A stretch of DNA of 64,000 bases from positions 2,666,001-2,730,000 of the forward strand of contig NZ_JMMA01000002.1 of NCBI RefSeq assembly GCF_000686125.1. The letters are read 5' to 3'. This document shows positions 8,429 to 16,898 of this stretch, in pieces (the first letter of the stretch is position 1; the number at the start of each line of letters is the position of its first letter). A model generated the notes under the pieces. The model saw nothing but the letters and a program-made list of their open reading frames with translations, had not been told where the DNA came from and searched no databases. Source of the stretch: Ruminococcus sp. NK3A76 (GTDB lineage: Bacteria; Bacillota; Clostridia; Oscillospirales; Ruminococcaceae). The position numbers and the translations under genes are program-made.

Positions 8429-9283
8429 TCAGCCAATAGAAAGCTTTTCATTTCTGAGCTCATATGGCGTTTTTAAGCCGTTTGAGCTGTGATAACGATG
8501 TGTGTTGTAAAAGCCAAAGACGTATTCAAATATTTTTAGCTCGGCTTCCTTCCTCGTTTTGAACCTACAGCCATGTACACAGGCATTTTTGACCGTTGCC
8601 CAGAAGCTTTCCATAGGTGCATTGTCATATGGCACACCGCTTCGAGACATACTTTGGATCATCTTGTACTTATGAAGCTTGTTTTTGTATGCATTGGAAG
8701 CATATTGCACGCCTCGGTCAGAATGGAACAGCAGTCCTTCGCCCGGCTTGTATTTTTTGAATGCCTGATCAAGCGAATCGATCATCAGTTCCTGCGTGTG
8801 TTTGCTGCTAAAGCTTAATCCGACACAATCACGTGCACATAGGTCTATTATCCCTGCTGCGTACAGCCAGCCTTCGTCTGTCCATATGTAAGTGCTGTCT
8901 CCGCACCACTTTCGGTTTGGCTTATCAGCATTAAAATTGCGGTCAAGAAGATTTTCTGCAACTTGATACTTGTGCCTGCTGTTGGTCGTTGCCCTATATT
9001 TTTTGCATTTTTTCGGGTACATATTTCCTTGACGCATCAGCCTTCCGACTTTCCCCTCACTCATCGGGTATCCGGCTTCTTCAAGTGCTTTTTTCATACG
9101 CACTCTGCCATACTCCTCATAGCTTTCAGCGAAGATCGTCTGCATTTTCTCTACAAGCTCCAGATCTTCTTTTTCTTTGTTGCTGCGAGGGTTTTCCTTT
9201 CGGTCATAATATGATCTTGTACTTATCCCGAGAGTCTGACATACCAGATTGATCGGATATTTATCCAATCCTCTCGCCCGCAA
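8429..9283 (-). CDS. IS3-family transposase OrfB (DDE integrase core)
   Basis: 284 residues from the first start in frame, but the functional product is probably an OrfAB fusion made by a -1 frameshift on an A-run near the end of orfA. The DDE residues are visible: Asp in CGDSTYIW, Asp in LLFHSDRGVQYAS, Glu in NAPMESFWATVKN. An HTH_21-like segment (EEYGRVRMKKALEEAG) precedes the catalytic core. It differs from copy 2 only at a few residues such as NPRSN versus NPHSN. Confidence 0.93.
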   Translation of the reverse strand: MRARGLDKYPINLVCQTLGISTRSYYDRKENPRSNKEKEDLELVEKMQTIFAESYEEYGRVRMKKALEEAGYPMSEGKVGRLMRQGNMYPKKCKKYRATTNSRHKYQVAENLLDRNFNADKPNRKWCGDSTYIWTDEGWLYAAGIIDLCARDCVGLSFSSKHTQELMIDSLDQAFKKYKPGEGLLFHSDRGVQYASNAYKNKLHKYKMIQSMSRSGVPYDNAPMESFWATVKNACVHGCRFKTRKEAELKIFEYVFGFYNTHRYHSSNGLKTPYELRNEKLSIG

Positions 9284-9288
9284 GTCAT

Positions 9289-9591
9289 CTATCTTTTCTT
9301 TGACTCTTGCTCTGCCTGATATGCCGCAACTTTTTTTAGGATCTCTACCTGCATCCTGAGCTTTTCGTTTTCTTTCTTCAATCGCCTAAGTTCTGCATCC
9401 TGCGGACGCTGTTTCCCACAGCCTACAAATGCATCCTCGCCGTACTTTCTGTACTCTCTGCGCCATGTGTAGATCGTTTGCTCCGGTATTGCGAATTTTT
9501 CGGATAACACTTTCACAGATATGTTATCTTTGAAGTGCAGTTCCATGATCTTAAATTTGAATTCCCGACTGTTTTCTCCATGTGTGCTCAT
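9289..9591 (-). CDS. IS3-family OrfA (helix-turn-helix, leucine zipper)
   Basis: 100 residues. An N-terminal helix-turn-helix (VKVLSEKFAIPEQTIYTWRR) is followed by a coiled coil (AELRRLKKENEKLRMQVEIL). It binds the element ends and supplies the N-terminus of the OrfAB transposase. The reading frame is in the 0 frame relative to the slippery A-run, and orfB is in the -1 frame. The ATG follows AAGGAGTTGGCTTCAA. Confidence 0.93.
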   Translation of the reverse strand: MSTHGENSREFKFKIMELHFKDNISVKVLSEKFAIPEQTIYTWRREYRKYGEDAFVGCGKQRPQDAELRRLKKENEKLRMQVEILKKVAAYQAEQESKKR

Positions 9592-9843
9592 TTGAAGCCA
9601 ACTCCTTTTTTTATATTATATCATTATTAACTTCAAATGTGTAGTTTTATTATACAGGTTCAATTCACTATTCACTATTCACTATTCATTATTCACTGAG
9701 CGAAGCGTTTCCGCCCGAATGGGCATAAGCGGCGTAAGCCGCACCTCAACTGTTACCTGTTACCTGTTACCTGTTACCTGACAAGAGCCTGTTACCTGTT
9801 ACCTGTTAACTATCACATGGCTTTCGTCAGCAAAGCTATCGTC

Positions 9844-11513
9844 TCAATGTGCATTGTCGTTATAATAGGAACACAAGGAATCTGTGTCGTCATTACATAT
9901 GATTCCCTCTATATTCTCATTCATAGTATAACGCAAAACCCCGTCTTTGTCAACTTTTACGACCATATCCGTACAAAGATTATCAATATTAAGCTCAGAG
10001 TGAAGTGCTTTCGGATCATCAATGCCGTCTGATCTTACTCCGCCTATTACTATCCTGTCTATTATATAATTAAATAGCTCTTCGTTGAAGCAGTCAGCTT
10101 TCCCCTCACTAATCATTTTACCGATTTGAGAGCCTGCTTTGCATTTTATTTCTTCTTTGTTTGACATTGAAACGAGTTCATCAAGCAGTTTCTGTGCAGA
10201 TTTTACTTCTTTATCAATTTCATTGAGACGTGAATTGTACTCCTTTTCTGTTATTGTGTCTTCCAAAAGCAAATCAAACAGTTTTGCTTTCTTTTTCTTT
10301 TTTATCTCAACGTTTTTTCGGCATTGGATGATCTGTTCCTCAATTTTCCCTTTATTCTTGCTTGATTGTTTAAGCAGCTCATTCAGCTTGCCGTTTGACA
10401 GATAGAAAATACTGTCAGTATCGTCTATCAGGTTTTTGATTACATTTACAACAGATTGCTTGATATAATCTTCTTCAATCGGTTTGCTTTGAGGACAATT
10501 CGCTTTACCCAGTTTGCATTTTGTGGTACAGTTCCAGACTACTTTCTCATATTTAGTCCCTGCATGTATTTTTCTTCTGACGTATTTTTTACCGCAGTAT
10601 GCACAAATCAGTTTTGATGTAAAAACACTAAACTGATAGTCTTTTGTTGTTCCTCTTTTTCGTCCGTCAGCATATGATAAGCACCTGTTCTCCGTAATGG
10701 CTTGTGCTTTCTCCCAATCTTCTAATGAAATAATAGCCTCATGATGGTCTTCAATTCTATAACTTCTGGCTTCTCCGTTGTTATTTTTCTTTCGTGACTG
10801 ATAGGATTAACGGTATATGTTTTTCCTTGAACAAACAAACCTGTGTACTTTTCGTTTTTTATGATACCAAGTACAGTTGATGTGTTCCAAACTTCATTTC
10901 CTCTTTTGGTCTTTGCACCCATGCTCTGAAGTTCTTTGGCGATTCTTGATCCGCCTATTCCATCTAAATATCGGCTGAAAATATATCTCACTGTCTCAGC
11001 TTCATCTTCATTTATTACTAACTGGTTATCGACGACATCATACCCCAAAGGTGCTGCCTGACCAACAAATTCACCCTTCTCCATTTTCTTCTGCAAAGTC
11101 CAGTTAACATGACTGCTTGTGTTCTCTACTTCCATTTGAGCAACCGCACCTAAAATTGTCAGCATTAAAGATCCTGTTGTATCTAATAAGCGTAATCCGT
11201 TTTCTTCAAAAACTACATCAACACCATGGTTTTTCAGCTTCTCACAATAATGAAGAAGGTCGGCGACATTTCTTGAAAAACGTGAGATACTCTTTGTGAA
11301 GATCACATCAATATGCCCCTGCTCTGCCATTCTTATCATTCTTTGAAAACTCGGTCTATTGTCAGTTGTTCCGCTGATTGCTTCATCAGCAAATACTCCA
11401 ACAAAAATATAATCATCATTATTATCTAACATCTTTTTATAATACTTTTGCTGATTTGTAAAAGAGTCTTTTTGCTCATCTGAATTAGTGCTGACTCTTA
11501 CCTCCCTTCGCTT
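9844..11513 (-). pseudogene. Large serine recombinase, frameshifted and lacking a normal start
   Basis: The first part (down to about 10785) holds the resolvase domain: RVSTNSDEQKDSF with the catalytic Ser, then FADEAISGT, ISRFSRNVADLL and a recombinase domain. The frame then breaks at a run of five A bases near 10785-10789, where six would restore it. The restored frame (NNNGEARSYRIEDHHEAI onward) continues without a stop to 9844, with the zinc ribbon CAYCGKKY...CTTKCKLGKANCP and a coiled coil. At the 5' end no ATG, GTG or TTG lies between an upstream stop and RVST. Such enzymes mobilise integrative elements or large genomic islands; this copy looks dead. Confidence 0.82.
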
Positions 11514-11515
11514 TT

Positions 11516-11544
11516 ATATTATCCCATAAAACCTGAAAAGTCAA
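11516..11544 (-). promoter_or_regulatory. Promoter of the recombinase pseudogene
   Basis: Minus strand: TTGACT, 17-base spacer, TAATAT, then GGGAGG close to the first codons. The promoter appears intact although the gene is broken. Confidence 0.5.
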
Positions 11545-11660
11545 GAACTTTGGTAAATTCTGTCGGCAAGATCTCCTTATTGCATAAATTAGAATATATG
11601 TTCGTTACACTCCCCCTTACAAATAAATACACTTTGCACAAATAATTAAAGCGGCAGTTA

Positions 11661-14600
11661 TTACACCGCCGCTAAAATCATATTAATAGCTATTATTCTA
11701 TTATACTTGATCTTCTTAACAGCCGACCATCCGCTGTAATACTTAGTGCCGTTTACCGTCTTGTATGAGCGAACTCTTACATAATAAGTCTTGCCCTTAG
11801 TGAGCTTGCTTATTGTCTTAGATGTCGCTGTCGAGCTTGCAGTCTTGGTGGTTGCCTTTGTGAACTTAGCACTTGTCGAGTAGGATATCTGATATCCCGT
11901 CACGCCCGATACCTTGCTGTAAGTTGCCTTAAGCTGTTTGGTTTTGGGCGATGTCACGCTCTTCAAGGTGGTCTTCTTGGGATTTATTTTGAATGTGGCC
12001 TTGACTGTACCTGAATAATTACCCTTGCCTGTGATAGTCACAGTCGCCGTGCCGACTGCCTTGTTGCTCTTGTAGCTTACGGTGTAGTCTGTGCCTGCTT
12101 TTAAGGTCTTGCTGCCGAGCTTGACTACGGGTGTATGTGTTATCGCTTTGCCTGTGTAGGTCTTGTTTGATAGACCGCTTACTGTGGCTTTAGCTATGCT
12201 TGCACGAGTAATAGTAAAACTCTTGCTCACAGAGCCGGTGTAATTGCCCTTGCCTGTGATAGTCACAGTCGCCGTGCCGACTGCCTTGTTGCTCTTGTAG
12301 CTTACGGTGTAGTCTGTGCCTGCTTTTAAGGTCTTGCTGCCGAGCTTGACTACGGGGGTCTGAGCTATCGCCTTGCCGGTGTAGTATTTGTTTGATAGAC
12401 CGCTTACTGTGGCTTTAGCTATGCTTGCACGAGTAATAGTAAAACTCTTGCTCACAGAGCCGGTGTAATTGCCCTTGCCTGTGATAGTGACCTTGCCTGT
12501 GCCTGCATTTATGTTGCTGTTGTATGATACTGTATAGTCTGTTCCGTTAACAAGTGTTACAGAACCATTCTTTATAGTAACATTAGGCTTTATAACAGAG
12601 CCTGTATAGATGAAACTGCTTGCTGAAAGTGTTACTGAACAATTAGCAATAGGAGTTATAATTTCAGGTTCAGGATCGGGTTTGGTAATTACAGGCTCAG
12701 TTGTTTCAGACTCGGTTGCTTTAGTGATAGTAAAATTAACAGATACAGAACCGGTATAATTATTCTTACCGGTAACAGTAACTTTAGCTGTACCTGCATT
12801 TACGTTATTTGAATAAGATACATTATATCCGGTTGCAGGAATAGCTGTACTTCCTATCTTAACTGTAACTGTGGGTTTCTTAGCATTTCCGTCATACTTA
12901 TAACTGTTCTGAGATAGGGTTATTGTGGTTGTACTAAGATCTTTCTTATTAATTGTAAATGTCTTGGAAATAGTTCCAGTATAATTACCTTTACCTGTAA
13001 TAGTAACAGCTGCCGTGCCTGCATTTATGTTGTTACTGTAAGATACTGTGTAGTCAGTTCGATTTTTGAGTGTAGTAGAACCATTCTTTACTGTGACTGT
13101 AGGAGTTTTAGCCGCTCCGTCATAAGTATAAGAAGTAGTTCCAAAAGTTGCAGTACAGGTAGAAATATTAGTTATAGCAGGAGTATATTTGATTGCTACA
13201 GATGTATCTACACTACCAGTATAATTACCTTTACCAGTAATAGTTATATCTAATATTCTATTATTAAAACGTGTTCCATTCATTGATATAGTATAATCAG
13301 TACCGGCAACAAGATTTATTGTTTTAAAATATGTAGTATTTGTAAGCTTTATTCCAGACTCTAATGTGGGAGTTGTAGTAGAACCATTATAACTATAATA
13401 TCCGTCTACAGTATTTGATATATTATCATTTACTTTAATAGAAGCATCAGTTAAAGATCTCTTAGAGATATTAAAAGTCTTAGTAACAGTACCATTATAA
13501 TCACCTATACCAGTAACTGTAACTTTAGCAGTACCTGCATTTATGTTATTGCTGTAGCTTACTGTATAATCGACATTTTCTTTAAGTGTAGAATTATTAA
13601 AAGTAACTGTAACTTCAGGCTTGATCTCATAGCCCCTATAAACATAACTTGAATAAGTAAGCTCTACATTATCATTAGTTAAAGTACCGATTACACCCTT
13701 ATTTATGTCAATAAAAAGAATATCATACTTATTAGCAAATTCTTCTGCATAACTTCCAGGTACACCATAAATTTTTTTATTGCTTAGTGCTTTCCAACTT
13801 ATTCCTATTTCATCATTAATATAAGTTACAGATTTAGGAATACAAATATTAGTAAACCAACAACCTAAAGATCCATCTGTTATTGTAGTAATATTATCTG
13901 GAATAGTAAGAGTATCTACTTTGTTGTAATCATATTTATATACGAGCTCATTTTTATTTTTAATAATGCAGCCATTAGCTACTGTATAAACAGTGTTCTT
14001 AGGATCAATGATTACATTTTTAAGTGCTGAACAACCATCAAATGCTAAAGGCTCTATATAAGTTACTGTAGACGGAATATAAATAGTTTCAAGCTTTGTT
14101 AGATCTCTAAATGCATGATTTTCAATAGTAGTTATACCTTCAGATATTTTAACAGTTTTAAGATTAAACTTTTGACGAGTTATATCAGGTATATCAACAT
14201 CATATGCTGAACTGCTAAATCCACGACTAATATAAGTAATATCTACTAATTCATTTTTACTATTTAGTGCTTTACTTGGTATAGTTAATGTTTCAGGGAA
14301 GTTATCAATATATTTCCAAATTCCAGTATCACCATTACCGTGAGTAGTTAATATCCAAAGATCAGATTCTTCTAATATCTGATTTATCTGACCGTCTACT
14401 TTATAATACTTACCATCTAATATTGCCATATTACACACATGACCGTTAGTAGCAGTAGTTTCAAAAGGATGTAGTGCCCAACACTGTATACCAGCTTCAG
14501 TTGCTAATTCATATACTGCACTTGTATGACATATACAACTATATTCATGATAATTATCATGAACATATTGGCTAATAGCTTTCATTTTCTGATATTCTGT

Positions 14601-14747
14601 CATATTATCAGTGATTATAGTACTAAGCACTTGAGCTTCATCTTCAACCATATCAGTCTGAAACATATCTACTTTTGCAGAAGCAGTAATAGGTTTAGTG
14701 GCTAAGATAAAACCAAGTGTTAATATGAAAGTTACTATTTTTTTCAT
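11661..14747 (-). CDS. Secreted surface protein: transglutaminase-like domain, BspA-type repeats, seven Ig-like repeats, Fn3-like end
   Basis: 1028 residues. Signal peptide 1-24. A transglutaminase-like domain covers about 45-120 with Cys73 (ICHTSAVYELATEAG), His103 and Asp118 (HVCNMAILDGKYYKVD). BspA-like leucine-rich segments follow to about 330 (TIENHAFRDLTKLETIYIP). Seven repeats of about 75-95 residues each contain the YTVSYSNNINAGTA and GKGNYTG motifs. A fibronectin type III-like domain closes the protein (YQISYSTSAKFTKATT, TYYVRVRSYKTVNG). No sortase motif is seen. ATG follows CAGGAGGAATAAACC. The 5' two thirds are clearly AT-rich while the last Ig-like repeats match the genome's GC and include two nearly identical 225-base units. 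Likely an adhesin or cell-surface scaffold; the substrate is unknown. Confidence 0.8.
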   Translation of the reverse strand: MKKIVTFILTLGFILATKPITASAKVDMFQTDMVEDEAQVLSTIITDNMTEYQKMKAISQYVHDNYHEYSCICHTSAVYELATEAGIQCWALHPFETTATNGHVCNMAILDGKYYKVDGQINQILEESDLWILTTHGNGDTGIWKYIDNFPETLTIPSKALNSKNELVDITYISRGFSSSAYDVDIPDITRQKFNLKTVKISEGITTIENHAFRDLTKLETIYIPSTVTYIEPLAFDGCSALKNVIIDPKNTVYTVANGCIIKNKNELVYKYDYNKVDTLTIPDNITTITDGSLGCWFTNICIPKSVTYINDEIGISWKALSNKKIYGVPGSYAEEFANKYDILFIDINKGVIGTLTNDNVELTYSSYVYRGYEIKPEVTVTFNNSTLKENVDYTVSYSNNINAGTAKVTVTGIGDYNGTVTKTFNISKRSLTDASIKVNDNISNTVDGYYSYNGSTTTPTLESGIKLTNTTYFKTINLVAGTDYTISMNGTRFNNRILDITITGKGNYTGSVDTSVAIKYTPAITNISTCTATFGTTSYTYDGAAKTPTVTVKNGSTTLKNRTDYTVSYSNNINAGTAAVTITGKGNYTGTISKTFTINKKDLSTTTITLSQNSYKYDGNAKKPTVTVKIGSTAIPATGYNVSYSNNVNAGTAKVTVTGKNNYTGSVSVNFTITKATESETTEPVITKPDPEPEIITPIANCSVTLSASSFIYTGSVIKPNVTIKNGSVTLVNGTDYTVSYNSNINAGTGKVTITGKGNYTGSVSKSFTITRASIAKATVSGLSNKYYTGKAIAQTPVVKLGSKTLKAGTDYTVSYKSNKAVGTATVTITGKGNYTGSVSKSFTITRASIAKATVSGLSNKTYTGKAITHTPVVKLGSKTLKAGTDYTVSYKSNKAVGTATVTITGKGNYSGTVKATFKINPKKTTLKSVTSPKTKQLKATYSKVSGVTGYQISYSTSAKFTKATTKTASSTATSKTISKLTKGKTYYVRVRSYKTVNGTKYYSGWSAVKKIKYNRIIAINMILAAV
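12022..12471 (-). repeat. Two near-identical 225-bp tandem repeats within the surface protein gene
   Basis: The segment starting CCCTTGCCTGTGATAGT recurs at 12022, 12247 and 12472, exactly 225 bases (75 codons) apart. The first two units are almost identical at DNA level, so copy number could change by slippage or recombination without breaking the frame. Confidence 0.85.
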
Positions 14748-14795
14748 GGTTTATTCCTCCTGAATTTGTCTCTAAGTTATGTTTATCTATTATAT

Positions 14796-14824
14796 ATTAT
14801 ATCATGAAATTTCACTTTTGTAAA
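14796..14824 (-). promoter_or_regulatory. Promoter of the surface protein gene
   Basis: Minus strand: TTTACA, 17-base spacer, TATAAT, with a leader of about 40 bases before the ribosome site. Confidence 0.65.
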
Positions 14825-14855
14825 TAGTTTGTTAAAAAATATCGCTTCCGTTTTT

Positions 14856-15083
14856 TTATATATGACGGTCAAATACCATAAATACTGAATACAGTATTTT
14901 TGTCAAGTTGCTTCTTGTCGTTGAATTGATGTTCTCTGTTCCTGCCGACTGCACTACTATCATCAAGTGAATACAGCTTTGACGAGCAAGCACACTCAGA
15001 TTTTTGACAACTCGCTCCAATTCCTCTTTGCCTGCACACCACCCATTGAAATCGAACACCTGAAACATACTTAGTTTTTTCAT
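14856..15083 (-). pseudogene. Possible relic of an FtsK/SpoIIIE-type DNA translocase
   Basis: 75 residues from ATG at 15083, which has an excellent site (AAAGGAG then seven bases). The segment KNLSVLARQSCIHLMIVVQS followed by NINSTTRSNL resembles the stretch after Walker B in FtsK/SpoIIIE ATPases (consensus roughly LARxxGIHLIxATQ...IKxNL). The Walker B itself (VFDFNG) is degraded and the rest of the domain is missing. Read as a remnant of a conjugative element, consistent with the broken recombinase nearby. The match is by eye and short. Confidence 0.35.
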
Positions 15084-15100
15084 ACAAAAACTCCTTTCAT

Positions 15101-15132
15101 AAAAAAATGAGAGGCCAACTTTCGTCAGCCTC
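15101..15132 (-). terminator. Terminator of the dnaD-dnaC-rlmD operon
   Basis: Minus strand: GAGGC-loop-GCCTC hairpin followed by a T-run. It lies just after the 64-residue ORF at the operon end. Confidence 0.6.
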
Positions 15133-15145
15133 AGAATTGATGATA

Positions 15146-15340
15146 TTATAATAATTTCCCTCCAAGTATAACGGGCGTATGACACAAGTTGATATATGCA
15201 TCTACATACCCGATTATCTCCTTTTGCTCATAATAAGAATGACTTCCGTTCGGTCTGTATCGCATATACGGATATGCAATTTCTGACCTTAAAATCTCAA
15301 GTCTGCGTTCCTCTGCTTCCTTTGTAAACACACTATACAC
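15146..15340 (-). CDS. Small ORF of unknown function after rlmD
   Basis: 64 residues from a GTG, overlapping the 3' end of rlmD by 52 bases and ending just before the operon terminator. The peptide is charged (KEAEERRLEILRSEI) with a Tyr-rich middle (AYPYMRYRPNGSHSYYEQ). I do not recognise it. It may be a real trailing gene, a fragment left by recombination at the end of rlmD, or simply open 3' untranslated sequence. Confidence 0.3.
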   Translation of the reverse strand: MYSVFTKEAEERRLEILRSEIAYPYMRYRPNGSHSYYEQKEIIGYVDAYINLCHTPVILGGKLL

Positions 15341-16476
15341 TCCACATGCCTCGTGTGCGGAAACATATCAACAGGCTGTATCTTCTCTGCTTTGTAGCCC
15401 TGCTGCTTTAAGAGATATAAGTCTCTGCTGAGCGTTTCGGGGTTGCAGGATATGTAGACTACCTGCTTTGGTGCGAGAGAGCCGAGGCTCTCTATAAAAC
15501 GCCTGTCAGCACCGGCTCTCGGCGGGTCCATGATGACGGCACTTATCTTCATTCCCTGCTTGGCAAGATGCAGCATATATTTTCCTGCATCGCCGCAGAT
15601 AAATTCTGCATTGCTGATGCCGTTTGCGGCGGCGTTGCGCCTGGCGTCCTCAATAGCCGAGGGGGTCTTCTCAACGCCTGTGACGTGAGCGGCTTTGCCT
15701 GCGCAGATAAGGCCTATAGTCCCCGTGCCGCAGTAGGCATCGAGCAGCGTGTCCGTGTCATCATCAAGCATATCACGGGCGGCTGAATACAGCACCTCGG
15801 TCTGCATGGGGTTTACCTGCATAAAGCTGCCGGCGCTAATGCCGAACTTAAGTCCGCACAGTTCGTCGGTGATAAAGCCCTGCCCCTTTAAAATATGCTC
15901 GCTCTCGCCTATGGTCAGCGGAAGGGGATTTTTGCACTCGTTGTGTACTATCGTTGTTATGTCGGGGTATTTTTTTGATATCTCATCTGCCAGTGCGGCT
16001 GTGTTTTTAAAGGTGCGTGGTGAAGTGACTATGCAAAGGAGTATCTCCCCTGTTTTGCAGCCCTTTCTAAGCATCACATGGCGTATACAGCCCTTGCCTG
16101 TGTTATAGTCAAACGGCTGCATCTTAAATTTGTCAAATATCGGTGCTAACCCAAACGCTATCTCGCAAAGGCGCTTGTCTTCGAGCATACAGTCATGCAC
16201 AGGCACGCAGCCCCTGCTGCCGGATTTGAATATGCCTGCTATCAGCCTGCCGTTGGCGGCCTTTCTGTACACCCTCGTCACCTTGCAGCGGTAGCGGTAG
16301 GGCTTGTCCATGGTTATTATCCTGCTCACTCTGCCAAAGCGTGAGAGCTTGTGTCTGACTGCCTGCTGCTTGCGCTGCGTCTGCTCATCAATGCTAAGGT
16401 CATAGCTGCACCCTCCGCAGCTTTTGAACTTCCTGCAGCTAAGGCGGCCGTCTTTTGTCAGTATATTGTTTTTCAT
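15289..16476 (-). CDS. rlmD: 23S rRNA (uracil-5-)-methyltransferase, RumA/RlmD family
   Basis: 395 residues, short for the family because the N-terminal TRAM domain is absent. It begins with the iron-sulfur cysteines (C14, then CGGC, with a fourth Cys in VPVHDCML). The SAM site LLDAYCGTGTIGL, the MDPPRAG motif and the catalytic Cys in SCNPETLSRDL are present. It methylates a uracil of 23S rRNA; which position (747, 1939 or both) cannot be told from sequence alone. It starts 4 bases after the DUF3795 gene. Confidence 0.88.
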   Translation of the reverse strand: MKNNILTKDGRLSCRKFKSCGGCSYDLSIDEQTQRKQQAVRHKLSRFGRVSRIITMDKPYRYRCKVTRVYRKAANGRLIAGIFKSGSRGCVPVHDCMLEDKRLCEIAFGLAPIFDKFKMQPFDYNTGKGCIRHVMLRKGCKTGEILLCIVTSPRTFKNTAALADEISKKYPDITTIVHNECKNPLPLTIGESEHILKGQGFITDELCGLKFGISAGSFMQVNPMQTEVLYSAARDMLDDDTDTLLDAYCGTGTIGLICAGKAAHVTGVEKTPSAIEDARRNAAANGISNAEFICGDAGKYMLHLAKQGMKISAVIMDPPRAGADRRFIESLGSLAPKQVVYISCNPETLSRDLYLLKQQGYKAEKIQPVDMFPHTRHVECIVCLQRKQRNADLRF

Positions 16477-16480
16477 TGTG

Positions 16481-16879
16481 TTACCTTTGCCCGTTTAGTA
16501 TATAGTTTATAAGCTCCTCTATGTCGTCAAAGCCGTCATAGTCACCTGTGATGCCCTCACGGTGATAGACGATGCCGTTTTTCTCGTTGCGCTCCAGGCA
16601 GTCGAGCAGACGGTCTTTTCCGTAGCGGTGAGCAAATTCCGAGAAGGCTCTCGGCTTTATCTTTTCAGCAAAAAGCCCCTTGCGGCAGTCTTTTGGCTCG
16701 CACTCACAGCAGCCTGTCAGACCCTTTTCTATCACGCACTTTCTCACCTCGCACCGATCTTTGTCCTTGCACCACGAAAGCTCCAAAAAGCCGTCACGCT
16801 TGCAGCCCTTGCACTCCTTGTTCTCAGAGCAAAGGCAGCAGGCAAGGCCGCACCTTGCTATACCAAGCTCACGTTTCAC
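16481..16879 (-). CDS. DUF3795-like cysteine-rich protein
   Basis: 132 residues. The N-terminal half holds many cysteines in CxxC and CxxCxxC spacing (ARCGLACCLCSENKECKGC, then ECEPKDC), as in the DUF3795 family of putative metal-binding proteins. The C-terminal half is helical and charged (GFDDIEELINYILNG). It lies in an operon between dnaC and rlmD, with gaps of 19 and 4 bases. The function is unknown. Confidence 0.7.
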   Translation of the reverse strand: MKRELGIARCGLACCLCSENKECKGCKRDGFLELSWCKDKDRCEVRKCVIEKGLTGCCECEPKDCRKGLFAEKIKPRAFSEFAHRYGKDRLLDCLERNEKNGIVYHREGITGDYDGFDDIEELINYILNGQR

Positions 16880-16898
16880 AGCATTCCCTCCCTTTATC

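Larger units (their letters stand above)
8380..9662 (-). mobile_element. Complete IS3-family insertion sequence (copy 1)
   Basis: 1283 bases with terminal inverted repeats beginning TGAACCTGT at both ends and a 4-base target duplication ATTC (8376-8379 and 9663-9666). It carries orfA and orfB in overlapping frames. The sequence is nearly identical to the copy at 19058-21785, so both moved recently. Confidence 0.93.
7983..9810. repeat. Composite intergenic repeat block 4, split by the IS3 element
   Basis: The left part (7983-8379) starts with a TAACAGG arm, a GCGCCTGCGGCGC hairpin, GCCCATTCGGGC palindrome and the inverted-repeat core (8110-8296). The right part (9663-9810) has TTCACTA units, GCCCGAATGGGC, GCGGCGTAAGCCGC and a TAACAGG arm. 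The two arms share the unusual insert GGCTCTTGTCAGGTAAC in inverted orientation, showing they are the two ends of one element. Removing IS3 with its ATTC duplication restores a continuous block. Confidence 0.82.
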
